Source of the DNA: Aspidapion aeneum
Taxonomy: Eukaryota > Arthropoda > Insecta > Coleoptera > Brentidae
Direction of reading: 5' to 3'
NCBI GenBank assembly: GCA_963576565.1
Contig: OY755039.1
Coordinates: 86,199,207-86,263,206, forward strand
DNA length: 64,000 nucleotides
Under the pieces are notes generated by a model. The model searched no databases and was not told the origin of the DNA. It saw only the letters and a list, made by a program, of their open reading frames with translations. Shown here piece by piece: positions 26,580 through 36,555 of the stretch; positions within the stretch are counted from its first letter, which is position 1; each line of letters starts with the position of its first letter. The translations under genes were made by a program, and so were the position numbers.

Positions 26580-27050
26580 ACAATTTATTTCTTTTGTAAA
26601 ATTGATTTCCAGCGATTTTTTAATATGAAAGGTAATTTTTTAATTTTACCATAAAACTTTTATGACCAGCGTTTAGCTTTTTTATGTGCCACAAGGTTAT
26701 TCTATTCAAAATCTACAAGTCAGTGGGGTGGTGCTTGAGGGGTAGGTTGAGGCAGTTTGAAAAATACTTCATTCGAATTTCGCTGGGTCGCTTCCATTCC
26801 CTATTTGTAATGTATGCTAAACAATTAATTATTTTTTATAAAATTGATTTTTAGCTATTTTAGTTATTTGAAGGGTAGTTTTTCAATTTACCATAAAACT
26901 TTTATGATTATCGTTTAGCATTTTTTATAAGCTTTCCAAAGAGGTGTGGAATTGCCATTTAAGATTTGTAAGTAAGTGGGTGTGGCGCCGATGGTGTGGG
27001 TCGGGGCGGTTTCAAAAATACGTCATTTTTATTCCCCCTTGATTTTATAG
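26580..27050. repeat. Tandem duplication, ~242-bp period, 2 copies
   Basis: CAATTTATTTCTTTTGTAAA at 26580 and CAATTAATTATTTTTTATAA at 26822 begin two alignable units. Each contains TACCATAAAACTTTTATGA, CGTTTAGC, AAGTCAGTGGGGTGG or AAGTAAGTGGGTGTGG, and TTTGAAAAATACTTCATT or TTTCAAAAATACGTCATT. Non-coding. Confidence 0.75.
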
Positions 27051-27212
27051 AAACGTAATTTTTGATTTTGTTGATATTCTTTTTGCTTTAAAAATTATAG
27101 CCATTATAAGTTTTTAGCGGCCAATCCTGTATTTATAAATTGTCAATCAACCCGCTTTGGTCCTAAATCTTTAAAGCGCCGTCAGATCTAGGGAGATTTT
27201 TGCAACAATAGG
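27051..27212. other. No recognisable feature
   Basis: Short unassigned spacer. Confidence 0.3.
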
Positions 27213-27515
27213 CAGTCCGGCAGAAATTTGCCAGATTTATATTGTAGGCTGACAGTTGATCTTTGAAAATTGACATGCCAAACTCGAATTTAAAACTAAG
27301 TCGTTTATTTATCTATAATTAAAGTCGACGGTATTTATTTGGGTTCGCATAGTAAACAAAATCCTTATGTTGAAAGATTAGCTGTCATATTCCAATGCAA
27401 AACTGTCAAAATATGGCCTGACACTATTATTGCATAACTTTATTCCAATAGGTCCCTATTATTGGTGAAAATGTCTGTAAATATCGACAGACACTAAAAT
27501 TGCCAAACCGGGCTG
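27213..27515. mobile_element. CAGCCCGG-tipped MITE, related to 24424-24758
   Basis: Ends are CAGTCCGG and CCGGGCTG. The interior (CTGACAGTTGATCTTTGAAA, GTCGTTTATTT, CATAGTAAACAAA) matches the element at 24476 in the same orientation. The right flank GGCAATTTTAGTGTCTGTCG resembles, inverted, the sequence after CAGCCCGGTTTG at 24424. Target duplication not found. Confidence 0.65.
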
Positions 27516-27880
27516 CCGCAATCTGTCGCTTGCTTTGGAGCGAACTCATGGCAACTCGATTACCTCAATTACTCAAACACGGGACTCCGCTCTCTGTGCT
27601 GGATTTGGTGGCTTTGTGGCTTGACCGCTTAAACTGATTTAAAAAAAAAATTGGTTTTACGGGTGCTCTGAGCATTTTTGCTTTTCGGAAAGCTACGGAC
27701 CAATATGCTTAGTTACCTTGAGTTAACTATACAGTTATTTCATGCAGGGGCGTACAACTGCCTTCAGAGAGCAGCCAAATTTTAACTTTTTTAAAACTGA
27801 TGCCCTCTAAAAAAAAATTGTGTGTGCTTAAGATCAAACGGCAGAAGTGTAAACTTCAACAACTGGCCTTCATCAGCATC
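27516..27880. other. No recognisable gene
   Basis: Unassigned spacer up to P-like copy 2. No open frame of note. Confidence 0.35.
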
Positions 27881-28949
27881 CGCAGCCAACGATAAAGACC
27901 GGCCATGGCGCGTTATAAGCACGGATCACCTAAGCAAGTCGGCGGTCACGTGATCTTAGGAGTCCCAGGATTCTTATTGTATTGCTTAATATATTATATG
28001 TTTTTACACAATTTAAATAAATTAACAAAAAATATTTGTTCTTTTATAGGCAAAAATTGAAAAAAATATTTTGCTGATATATGTGTTTATTATGGATAAA
28101 AGAACTGAATCTATAAAATAAAAAATTATACAAAATTTGCACTCTAATATCTTCAGGTACATATATTAGGTACATAATATCGTTAGTAACTTAAAATCTA
28201 TACAAGTCTTTCAAAATTGGACATATCAAACCTAAGCTTTTAGTTTTTTAATTTTTCTTTGAGTGTCATCATCTTTGTCTGAGTTCTTATTCAAAGATTT
28301 ATCAGCAGACACTATATTATTTAAAAAAACTTTACATGCCCTTAAACTAATTTTTTCAAGCTTAGACAATAGTTTTTCTACACTCGCTAGAGTTATCTGA
28401 AAAAAAAATTTCAATATAAAACATTTCACAATAATTTATTAAAAATAAACAAGTGATTTTGTGAATAAGTGAGATGGTTTTCACATTCAATGAACTGAAT
28501 GTAATGGTCGTCAATAATTTTTTGAAAAATTACCCAGCACAAAGTTTAATATATATTTCATTAAAGTGTAAGTTAACATGTTCTTTTAAAAGCTGTATCT
28601 TACTTTTTAAATATTTCACACTACCAGAGAGATTACTATCTGTTAACAATATTTTACAAATCAGTATTTTAATATTGCGAGGGTGCGGAAGACATATTAC
28701 CTTAGAATTGTAAATTGACGTGTATACACTGGATGACTGGATACACAAAGATGAAGCCAACATTAAAGTATATCCACAATATCTTCGATTCTCAGGTTAC
28801 CTTTTCAAGAGACCTAATTGTTCAATAAGAAATGACAACTGAAAACATTTTTCACTCTCACTATCGAAAATGTCACTAAGGATGTCTATTACTTAATCAA
28901 TCTTATCCAAGATCTTATCTTTTACCACTTCTTTACCGTTTGCAACATA

Positions 28950-29006
28950 TTAGGTTTCGGTTTTATAGTTGGACCGACAAGGAACAACACTACACGTTCG
29001 CGGCAT
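28950..29006 (-). pseudogene. THAP-domain start of the P-like element
   Basis: ATG at 29004-29006 begins MPRTCSVVPCRSNYKTET and then stop. The M-P-R-x-C-x4-C pattern is the start of the THAP zinc-binding domain (C2CH) found at the N-terminus of P-element transposases and THAP proteins. The later Cys-x2-His is not visible, so an intron or a deletion follows. In copy 1 the same place is damaged: the ATG is ATTG and there is a small insertion. A further minus-strand stretch reads VANGKEVVKDKILDKID. The fragment is short, but its position ~280 bp from the element end is right. Confidence 0.6.
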
Positions 29007-29061
29007 TGTTTATCTTATAGGTATTTTCTTTATAATTTACTCATTAGCCATTAATTATTTT

Positions 29062-29098
29062 AACGCAGCCCACTACAGTCTTTTTCGTGGGCTGCGTT
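29062..29098. other. Internal hairpin repeating the TIR tip
   Basis: AACGCAGCCCAC and GTGGGCTGCGTT pair around a 13-nt loop. The stem CGCAGCCCAC is the same as the outer tip of this element's right TIR. It lies ~190 bp inside the end, like the internal inverted repeats of P elements. It is present in diverged form in copy 1. Confidence 0.85.
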
Positions 29099-29368
29099 AT
29101 TTTAATAACTTTGATAAAATTCTCATAAAATTCTTGCCCAAATTAACAAAAAATCGACGTAAACAAACACACCAAAACTGAACACACACATGTTTTATAA
29201 TGACAGCGGGCCGTGAGGCGTTTTTTTGTGGGACTCCTATGGTCACGTGATATTTCCGCGCCCGGGCCGGTCTTTCTCGTGGGCTGCGATCTGAATCATC
29301 ATATAGCTCGTTGAATGTTCCTCTCACGGTTAGTCGACTCGAGCCGACTTCACTAGAATGAGCGTTAC

Positions 29369-29554
29369 ATGGCCGAGCCTGACGGCTCAGTTCAATTCAC
29401 TACCCACAAAAACGCGCCTAAAGAAGTTTACACTTCAATTATTAAATTATCTGCAATTAAAAAGCGTACTTATGTGGTGAAAAATAAACTGAGATATGAG
29501 AAACTGAAGGATAAGTTTGCAGAGAAAAAGGTCAAGGGTATCACCGAAAGCTAA
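29369..29554 (+). CDS. Hypothetical 61-residue lysine-rich open frame
   Basis: MAEPDGSVQFTTHKNAPKEV starts the frame; it ends KVKGITES. About a quarter of its residues are Lys or Arg, and there is a central amphipathic stretch (KLRYEKLKDKFAEKKVK). No known family is recognised. Composition is better than the random frames around it, and an AT-rich trailer with no further open frame follows. It could be a short exon, the tail of a decayed element protein or chance. It lies 80 bp beyond the end of P-like copy 2. Confidence 0.25.
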   Translation: MAEPDGSVQFTTHKNAPKEVYTSIIKLSAIKKRTYVVKNKLRYEKLKDKFAEKKVKGITES

Positions 29555-29954
29555 ATTTTCATTAAAGTTATAGGAAAAAATAATTAATTTTGTTAAATTT
29601 ATTTTAAGTGAGACAACCAATTTAAAAATGTAAAAAAGAATGACACCTATTTGTTTTTTGTGCGATGTTAATTTTTAATACCTCATATTAGAGCTTCTGA
29701 CCAGCTCTTTAAACCTACCGACAAAAAAAGTAATTTCCTTAGCCGACACAAAGATGGCGCTTAACATATCAAAAATAAAAGAGACCTTTATAACCTATAG
29801 AGCAACTTTTTTTTTTAATTTTATTAATAATAAGCCAAATTTTCTAAAAAATTTTAAAAAGTTACAACCTGACATTTAACATTTTCAAATATTTCATAAT
29901 AAATGACATGTCAAAATATAAAAACAACAGCATTTTTTTGGCTTGGTAATTTTT
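29555..29954. other. Spacer to the hairpin-unit nest
   Basis: AT-rich, no coding frame. CCTTAGCCGACACAAAGATGGCG at 29737-29759 resembles TCCTAGCCGACGCAGCAATGGC at 32308-32329, so the nest of related repeats may begin here. Confidence 0.4.
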
Positions 29955-30010
29955 ATACCAAGATTTGTAGTTTTATATTACTCTTATTTAGTTTTAAATT
30001 ATAATAAAAA
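29955..30010. repeat. Outer inverted arm, left
   Basis: TACCAAGATTTGTAGTTTTA and the following bases to ~30010 are the reverse complement of 32212-32263 (ACTACATATCTTGGTAA). These arms enclose copies A and B of the hairpin unit, so the 29.95-32.26 kb block is a nested palindrome. Confidence 0.7.
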
Positions 30011-30029
30011 AATTAGATTCATTTATTTT

Positions 30030-30747
30030 AGCTCACACATATACTATACTATAGTAGTGTGAGCTATGGTGATCCTAATTTTTTCGAGAAAAAAAAAGTT
30101 GCTCCGATTTCAAAAATTTTTATATATCTTTGCGTTTCAGATGATTTTGAAACTTTTTTGTTGCGCCGTCTGTCTGTCTGTCTGTCTGTCTGTATGTCTG
30201 TCTGTCTGTCTGTATGTCTGTAACGACCAACGCGCATAACTCAAAAACCGCTTGGCCGATTTTAATGAAATTTGGTACCTAGGCTGGGTCTTGGGTCGAA
30301 ATGGTCCCATTTAAAAATGAACAAAATCCACCAAACAGAAACCAAATAAAAGGGTGGGGGTAGATTTCAAAAATTAGAGTTTATGTGAAAATATGGCGTG
30401 TGTGATATCAAACGAAAGGTAATTGAGTCTGCAGTTAAACAAAATACATTTTAATTTATTTAAAAAAAAGGGTGGGGGTATATTTTAAAAATTAGAGTTT
30501 AAGTGAAAATATGGCGTGTGTGATAACAAACGAAAGGTAATTGAGTCCGGAGTTTAACAAAATACATTTTGGTTTTTTGTTTTTTTTAAGGGTGGGGGTA
30601 GATTTCAAAAATTTGAGTTTAAGTCAAAACATGGCTTGTGTGGTATCAAACAAAAGGTAATTTAGTCTGGAGTTAAATAAAATATATTTCAGTTTTTAGT
30701 TATATTAGCTCACACGTACACTATAACTATAGTACCTAGTGTGAGCT
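30030..30747 (+). mobile_element. Hairpin-ended unit, copy A
   Basis: Both ends are self-complementary hairpins with the stem AGCTCACAC/GTGTGAGCT: 30030-30065 and 30707-30747. From the left hairpin the order is a conserved ~100-bp block, GCGCCG, (TCTG)n, TAACGACCAACGCGCATAAC, a GCCGATTTTAATGAAATTTG box, then three ~118-bp tandem subrepeats beginning GGGTGGGGGTA (30352, 30470, 30590). CTTAGGGGCCCATATATTGG follows the right hairpin. No coding capacity. I do not recognise a described family. Confidence 0.85.
30169..30220 (+). repeat. (TCTG)n tract, copy A, ~13 units
   Basis: Two TGTATG interruptions. Same internal position as the tracts in copies B and C. Confidence 0.95.
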
Positions 30748-31066
30748 TAGGGGCCCATATATTGGCAGAGTATTTTAAAGATGGCGACCAAAAAAGTTAA
30801 AAAACAAGCATTTTTTTTTTCGAAATCTCACCAGAAAAACTGGACAAAACAAGACATCTCGTTAAACAAAACACTGGTATTTTAATGTTAAATAAAAATG
30901 TTGACATATGTCACGTATCGGGTTATATTATGTATAATTATATACAGGGTGTTTTACTTAAAAAAATAAACCATATCTCAAAAGTTTGGCAAGTGTATGA
31001 CAAATGTCATTTTTAACATCAGATTCTGATGATTTAGAAAATACTCTGCCAATCTATGGGCACCTA
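30748..31066. mobile_element. Centre of the palindrome, bounded by inverted GGCAGAGTATTTT
   Basis: Left GGCCCATATATTGGCAGAGT and right ACTCTGCCAATCTATGGGCA are inverted. The interior has AAGATGGCGACC and a segment (ACTGGACAAAACAAGACATC) that is repeated in inverse at about 32090-32130, plus TACAGGGTGTTTTACTT near 30944. It may be a separate MITE or the original core of the element. Confidence 0.6.
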
Positions 31067-31948
<882 letters not shown>

Positions 31949-32342
31949 AAAATTATTTAAATTTGCTTAGTTAAACGTTACTGTTAGATCAATATTAACG
32001 GAGTTAGATAGTAAGCAAAATATGGCCAATTCAATCAAATCAGCCGGTCGTGACATATCACAACTTTTTTGAACCTATCTGTGTTTTGTTTATCGAGATG
32101 TCTTGTTTTGTCCAGTTTTTGGTTAGATTTAGACAAAAAAACAAAAATGCTTTGTTTTTATTTTTCGGCCGCTATATCTTTAAAAAATAAATAAATTATA
32201 TTTTTGTTGTACATTATAATTTAAAACTAATTAAGAGTAATATAAAACTACATATCTTGGTAAGTGTGACCTTAGGGGCCAATATATTGGCAGAGTATTT
32301 TACCTTCCTAGCCGACGCAGCAATGGCTAGAGAAGGTATTTT
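31949..32342. other. Spacer with repeat fragments of the nest
   Basis: Contains the inverse of the central segment (GAGATGTCTTGTTTTGTCCA at 32096-32115), the right outer arm (32212-32263) and a stray GGGGCCAATATATTGGCAGA at 32275. No coding sequence. Confidence 0.7.
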
Positions 32343-32518
32343 AGCTCACACATATACTATACTATAGTAGTGTGAGCTATGGTGATCCTAATTTTTTCGA
32401 GAAAAAAAAAGTTGCTCCGATTTCAAAATGTTTTATATATCTTTGCGTTTCAGATGATTTTGAAATTTTTTGTTGCGCCGTCTGTCTGTCTGTCTGTCTG
32501 TCTGTCTGCCTGTCTGTA

Positions 32519-32569
<51 letters not shown>

Positions 32570-33104
32570 ATGTCTGTCTGTAACGACCAACGCGCATAAC
32601 TCAAAAACCGCTTGGCCGATTTTAATAAAATTTGGTACCTAGGCTGGGTCTTTGGTCGAGATGGTCCCATTTAAAAATGAACAAAATCCACCGCACAGAA
32701 ACCAAATAAAAGGGTAGGGGTAGATTTCAAAATTAAAGTTTATGTGAAAATATGGCGTGTGTGATATCAAACGAAAGGTAATTGAATCTGCTGTTAAACA
32801 AAATATATTTTAGTTTATTTTAAAAAAAGGGTGGGGGTATATTTTAAAAATTAGAGTTTAAGTAAAAATATGGCGTGTGTGATATCAAACGAAAGGTAAT
32901 TGAGTCCGGAGTTCAACAAAATACATTTTAGTTTTGTTTTTTTTAAGGGTGGGGGTAGATTTCAAAAATTTGAGTTTAAGTCAAAACATGGCTTGTGTGG
33001 TATCAAACAAAAGGTAATTTAGTCTGGAGTTGAATAAAATATATTTCAGTTTTTAGTTATATTAGCTCACACGTACACTATAACTATAGTACCTAGTGTG
33101 AGCT
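32343..33104 (+). mobile_element. Hairpin-ended unit, copy C
   Basis: Same orientation and structure as copy A: hairpins at 32343-32378 and 33064-33104, (TCTG)n at 32481-32580, three GGGTGGGGGTA-type subrepeats and the GGGGCCCATATATTGGCAGA trailer. More similar to copy A than to copy B by eye. Confidence 0.88.
32481..32580 (+). repeat. (TCTG)n tract, copy C, ~25 units
   Basis: 100 bp with one TGCC and two TGTATG interruptions, at the same internal position as in copies A and B. Confidence 0.97.
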
Positions 33105-33600
33105 TAGGGGCCCATATATTGGCAGAGTATTTTTTAAATAAATTAAAATGTATTTTGTTTAACTGCAGACTCAATTACCTTTCGTTTGATATCACACACG
33201 CCATATTTTCACATAAACTCTAATTTTTTAAATCTACCCCCACCCTTTTTTTAAAATAAATTAAAATGTATTATGTTTAACTCCAGACACAATTACCTTT
33301 CGTTTATATCACACACGCCATGTTTTCACATAAACTCTAATTTTTCAAATCTACCCCCACCCTTTTATTTGGTTTGTGTTCGGTGGATTTTGTTCATTTT
33401 GTTTTTTTCAAGGGTAGGGGTAGATTTAAAAAATTTGAGTTTAAGTCAAAACATGGCTTGTGTGGTATCAAACAAAAGATAATTTAGTCTGGAGTTGAAT
33501 AAAATATATTTCAGTTTTTAGTTATATTAGCTCACACGTACACTATAACTAAAGTACCTAGTGTGAGCTTAGGGGCCATGTATTGGCAGAGTATTTTACT
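33105..33600. mobile_element. Mosaic copy D of the hairpin unit
   Basis: 33120-33385 is two inverted ~118-bp subrepeats plus GTTCGGTGGATTTTGTTCAT. At about 33400 orientation switches, and a forward subrepeat plus right hairpin (33529-33569) and the GGGGCC..TATTGGCAGAG trailer follow. The (TCTG)n tract is missing. This is likely template switching or recombination between inverted copies. Confidence 0.75.
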
Positions 33601-33929
33601 TTGGATTACTTTTCATACTTTATTTTTGCGGTGCTTCATTTAAATCACTGCATACCTATTTGTTGTTTCTTACTTATACCATCTTTCTGACACAACTGAA
33701 GTTTATATTCTGACCCAAATATATAATTTTATTTTTATTTTTATTAAAATTTTTTAAGCTGACAAAACAAAAGATTTAGCCTCATTAAATTAAATTAAAT
33801 TCAACGTAAGAAATGAGACCTACTAAAATCATTATAAAAACAACCATATTTTGATGGTATTATTTTAAAAGTTAATAAAATTATGGTTCTTTAAATGTCA
33901 GTTACTTAACGTTATTTATAAATACAGTG
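33601..33929. other. No recognisable feature
   Basis: AT-rich sequence with no open frame of note. Confidence 0.35.
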
Positions 33930-35240
33930 CGGACCTAAATAGAACTGCCCCCCTTCTAACTTTTGAACATAAAGGGATATTGATTTCTAGTAAAAAGTCT
34001 TTTTTAATGGGGCTTCTTTTGGGGATATCTAAGCTAAGTGACAGTTAGGATAAACTAACCTAATGTCAAAAATTTGACATAACATTAAATTTCTTAAATC
34101 GGAAGGGGTTCAAAAGTTATTTTGATCCTTTATGTAACACATTTAAAATTTTTAAAATCGGTTTAGTTTCCTAGGAGATATGTTTATTTTTCTTCGCGAT
34201 CGAATAAAAAAAGTAAATTTTTTATCAAGCAAAAAAAATTATTAAAATTGATTTATTTTATTATAAAATAAATTTTTATTATTCTAAGTTATGTCTGAAT
34301 CTAAAAATAAGTTAAAAAATTTAGGAATACGTGCTGTGTGATAATTTTTTCAAAACTTTTTTGTTAGAATAGTTATTAAAGTGCGCGCGGCGAGAGTTGA
34401 AGCCACCCACGTCACAGCTGAGGGGGATCTACTGGCCGCCTTTAGCTTGTGATTGACTGTTTCGGAGATCCATAGGCGTAGTGTTTTATATTGGGAATTA
34501 GTTTAATAAATTATTATGTTTAATTTATTCCGCACGACACTATCGCACCGCAAGTACCAATACCAAGATAAAATTGATGACCACGGTTTCCTATTTAAGC
34601 CCTGTTTCCACCAATGCATGCCCGATTCAAAAAATGTATCACGTGATGGCCCATGGATTTGCACCGGTTTAAAATGCAGTGTCAGCTGATGCGTTTTTTG
34701 AATCAGGGTGGACATGCATTGGTGAAAATCGGGTGTTAGATTTTTTAACTCATTTTTAGGTTTTGTCATAAGTAAGAAGCATAAAAAATCAATTCGTTAT
34801 AAAACAAATCCTTAAAAAAATATTGTTTGATAAAATGTTAACTTTTTAAGAGTCGACCGCGAACAAAAATAGATATATTCTATAAAAATTAACCAATTTA
34901 AAAATGTTAAACTTTCTTGTATAGACAACCAAAATACCTTTCAAAAGAGGTATAACGTACCCCCTTCCAATAAAAAATTTTTATTGGTATGACAAATTTT
35001 TGACATTAAGTAATTTGGACTTGACTGTCACTTTTAATATCCTCAAAAAAGATCCCATTAAAAATCCTTTTCACCAGAAGTCAATATCTCCTTCTTTTTA
35101 AGTTAGCACCATATTTTTGGTAATGCTTTTACATGAAATGTTAGTTAGGGTTTTCTACATGTTTTTTTTAACTTCAAAAGTTAACTTTTTTCTACATGTT
35201 TTTTTAATTTTAAAAGTTGACTTAAATGGAACAAAAATTT
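33930..35240. mobile_element. Diverged foldback-like element
   Basis: The left segment 33960-34075 (GGGATATTGATTTCTAGTAA, AGTCTTTTTTAATGGG, GGGGATATCTAAG, GTGACAG) is inverted at 35015-35110 (CTGTCAC, ATATCCTC, CCCATTAAAAATCCTTTTCA, GAAGTCAATATCTCC). The left tip is CAGTGCGGACCTAAATAGAA; a right tip is not clean. A small MITE at 34598 lies inside. No transposase. Confidence 0.5.
34598..34735. mobile_element. 138-bp MITE with TTA flanks
   Basis: Inverted ends AGCCCTGTTTCCACCAATGC and (reverse complement of the right end) CACCCGATTTTCACCAATGC continue through CATG. An inner pair ATTCAAAAAATG/CGTTTTTTGAAT follows. TTA lies on both sides (34595-34597 and 34736-34738), as in PIF/Harbinger insertions. 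Non-coding. Confidence 0.7.
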
Positions 35241-35321
35241 GAATTTGGAAACAAAACCTTTTTTACAAGCTTTTATTTAGCTTCAGATGTTCTGTCTAAC
35301 TAACTAACTATCAAATCTTGT
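35241..35321. other. Short spacer
   Basis: Contains a CTAA microrepeat at 35297-35308. Confidence 0.3.
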
Positions 35322-35785
35322 GAAGCGTTTTTGACACACTTCCCATTATCCGATTTGGATGAATATTGGGACACACATAGTGGTCCCATGACAATACAAC
35401 ATTAAGAAAAAAATATCCTACTACCCCTACCCCCACCCCTTCTATAGAAAAATATGTTTTTGACACACTTCCCGTTATCCGATTTGGATAAAATTCGGTA
35501 TGCACATAGTGGTCCAATGATAATACAACAATAAGAAAAAAATATCCTCCCACCCCTACCCCCACCCGCTTCCATAGAAAAATTTGTTTTTGACACACAT
35601 CCCGTTATCCGATTTGGATGAAATTTGGTATACATATAGTGATCCAATGACAATACAATATTAAGAAAGAAATATCCTCCCACCACTACCCCCACCCCTT
35701 CTATAGAAAAATATGTTTTTGACATACTTCCCGTTATCCGATTTGGATAAAGTTTGGTATACACATAGTGGTCCGATGATAATAT
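35322..35785. repeat. ~129-bp tandem array, left part
   Basis: Units carry TTTTTGACACACTTCCC.TTATCCGATTTGGATGAAATTTGG, a TAGTGGTCC.ATGA.AATAC box and a CCCACCCCTACCCCCACCCC box. CGATTT anchors lie at 35351, 35480, 35610 and 35739 (129-130 bp). The array is cut by the LTR element and resumes at 42275. Because 129 is 43 codons, long frames run through it, but the translation is not conserved as protein. Confidence 0.93.
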
Positions 35786-36555
35786 TGTCGGGTAGGATTT
35801 TATTTTAAATCGAACCCTTGAACGAGGGTACCGTAATAGATCTCTTATGTGAATAAAATAAATATGAAACAGTTTTAAAAACGTTACAAACTTTAATGAA
35901 TACAAAATAAAACTCTGTTGTTGCAATTTACAAATTGTTACGAGACTTTTCTTATGACCTATAAAACGAACAAGACCCAAAATATTAAAATAAAACTTTA
36001 ACTTACCAAAATAACAAACTGCAAAATATTCTTTAAATATAAAAATCTTATGTTTCTTTACTGACAATTAATTTTAGAGGTTTTAGTTAAATTCAACAAA
36101 ACTTAGAATGTAACTACCGACTTGTCTTCTCAAAGTTTGGGTTTTTATAAAGAGTAGGTTGGACCTAAATAATCCATTATCCCCTCTTTAAAGAGCTTGG
36201 AGGAACCAAGCTAATGAGCTAAACAAGATAAGCTAAACAAAAACAGAGATAAAATACATTTTATAGGCAACATTTTCTTATCTCACAGTTTTTCCATGTC
36301 CAATCACTTTAAAGGGAAAACCCTCTCGCTACTTGCTGTATCCCCACGCTCAACCATTACGACTCCCACTCTAGACTTTTCAATAGTTTTTCTCGTCATA
36401 ACCATCTGCTGTGTAGTGGGCGGCAATCAAATGTTTTCTATTTTGGAGGGAGGCGGAACCACTTTCTTATCTCAACAGAACCATAATTGTGTTTGTCGCT
36501 TTTCCAAGATGGTTTCGTACAGTGGCACAGTCAGGGGTTATTTGCATTCCTGACA
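35786..36555 (-). repeat. LTR (3' LTR in minus orientation), 770 bp
   Basis: Plus-strand edges TGTCGGGTAGGATTTT and CATTCCTGACA. It differs from the other LTR by about 80 bp that are missing there (after AGTTTTAAAAACG) and by very few substitutions, e.g. AACAAACTGC here vs AACACACTGC there. This suggests recent insertion. Confidence 0.95.

Larger units (their letters stand above)
27881..29288 (-). mobile_element. P-superfamily-like TIR element, copy 2
   Basis: Nearly the same length as copy 1 (1408 vs 1411 bp) and alignable throughout. The tips are CGCAGCC and GGCTGCG with ~60-bp inverted ends sharing AAAGACCGGCC, GGCGCG, CACGTGA and AGGAGTCCCA. The right end is less disturbed than in copy 1. 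No 8-bp duplication flanks it: CAGCATC precedes and ATCTGAA follows. The transposase would run on the minus strand. Small frames include SNLSGSVKYLKSKIQLLKEH, which could be a coiled coil after the DNA-binding domain. Confidence 0.8.

Noticed and set aside
35311..36067. Long minus-strand open frames with a repeated ~43-residue peptide (also 42438-43038)
   Set aside because: The ~129-bp repeat length is a multiple of three, so frames persist by chance. Units of 130 bp shift the frame, there is no start context, and the frame runs into an LTR.
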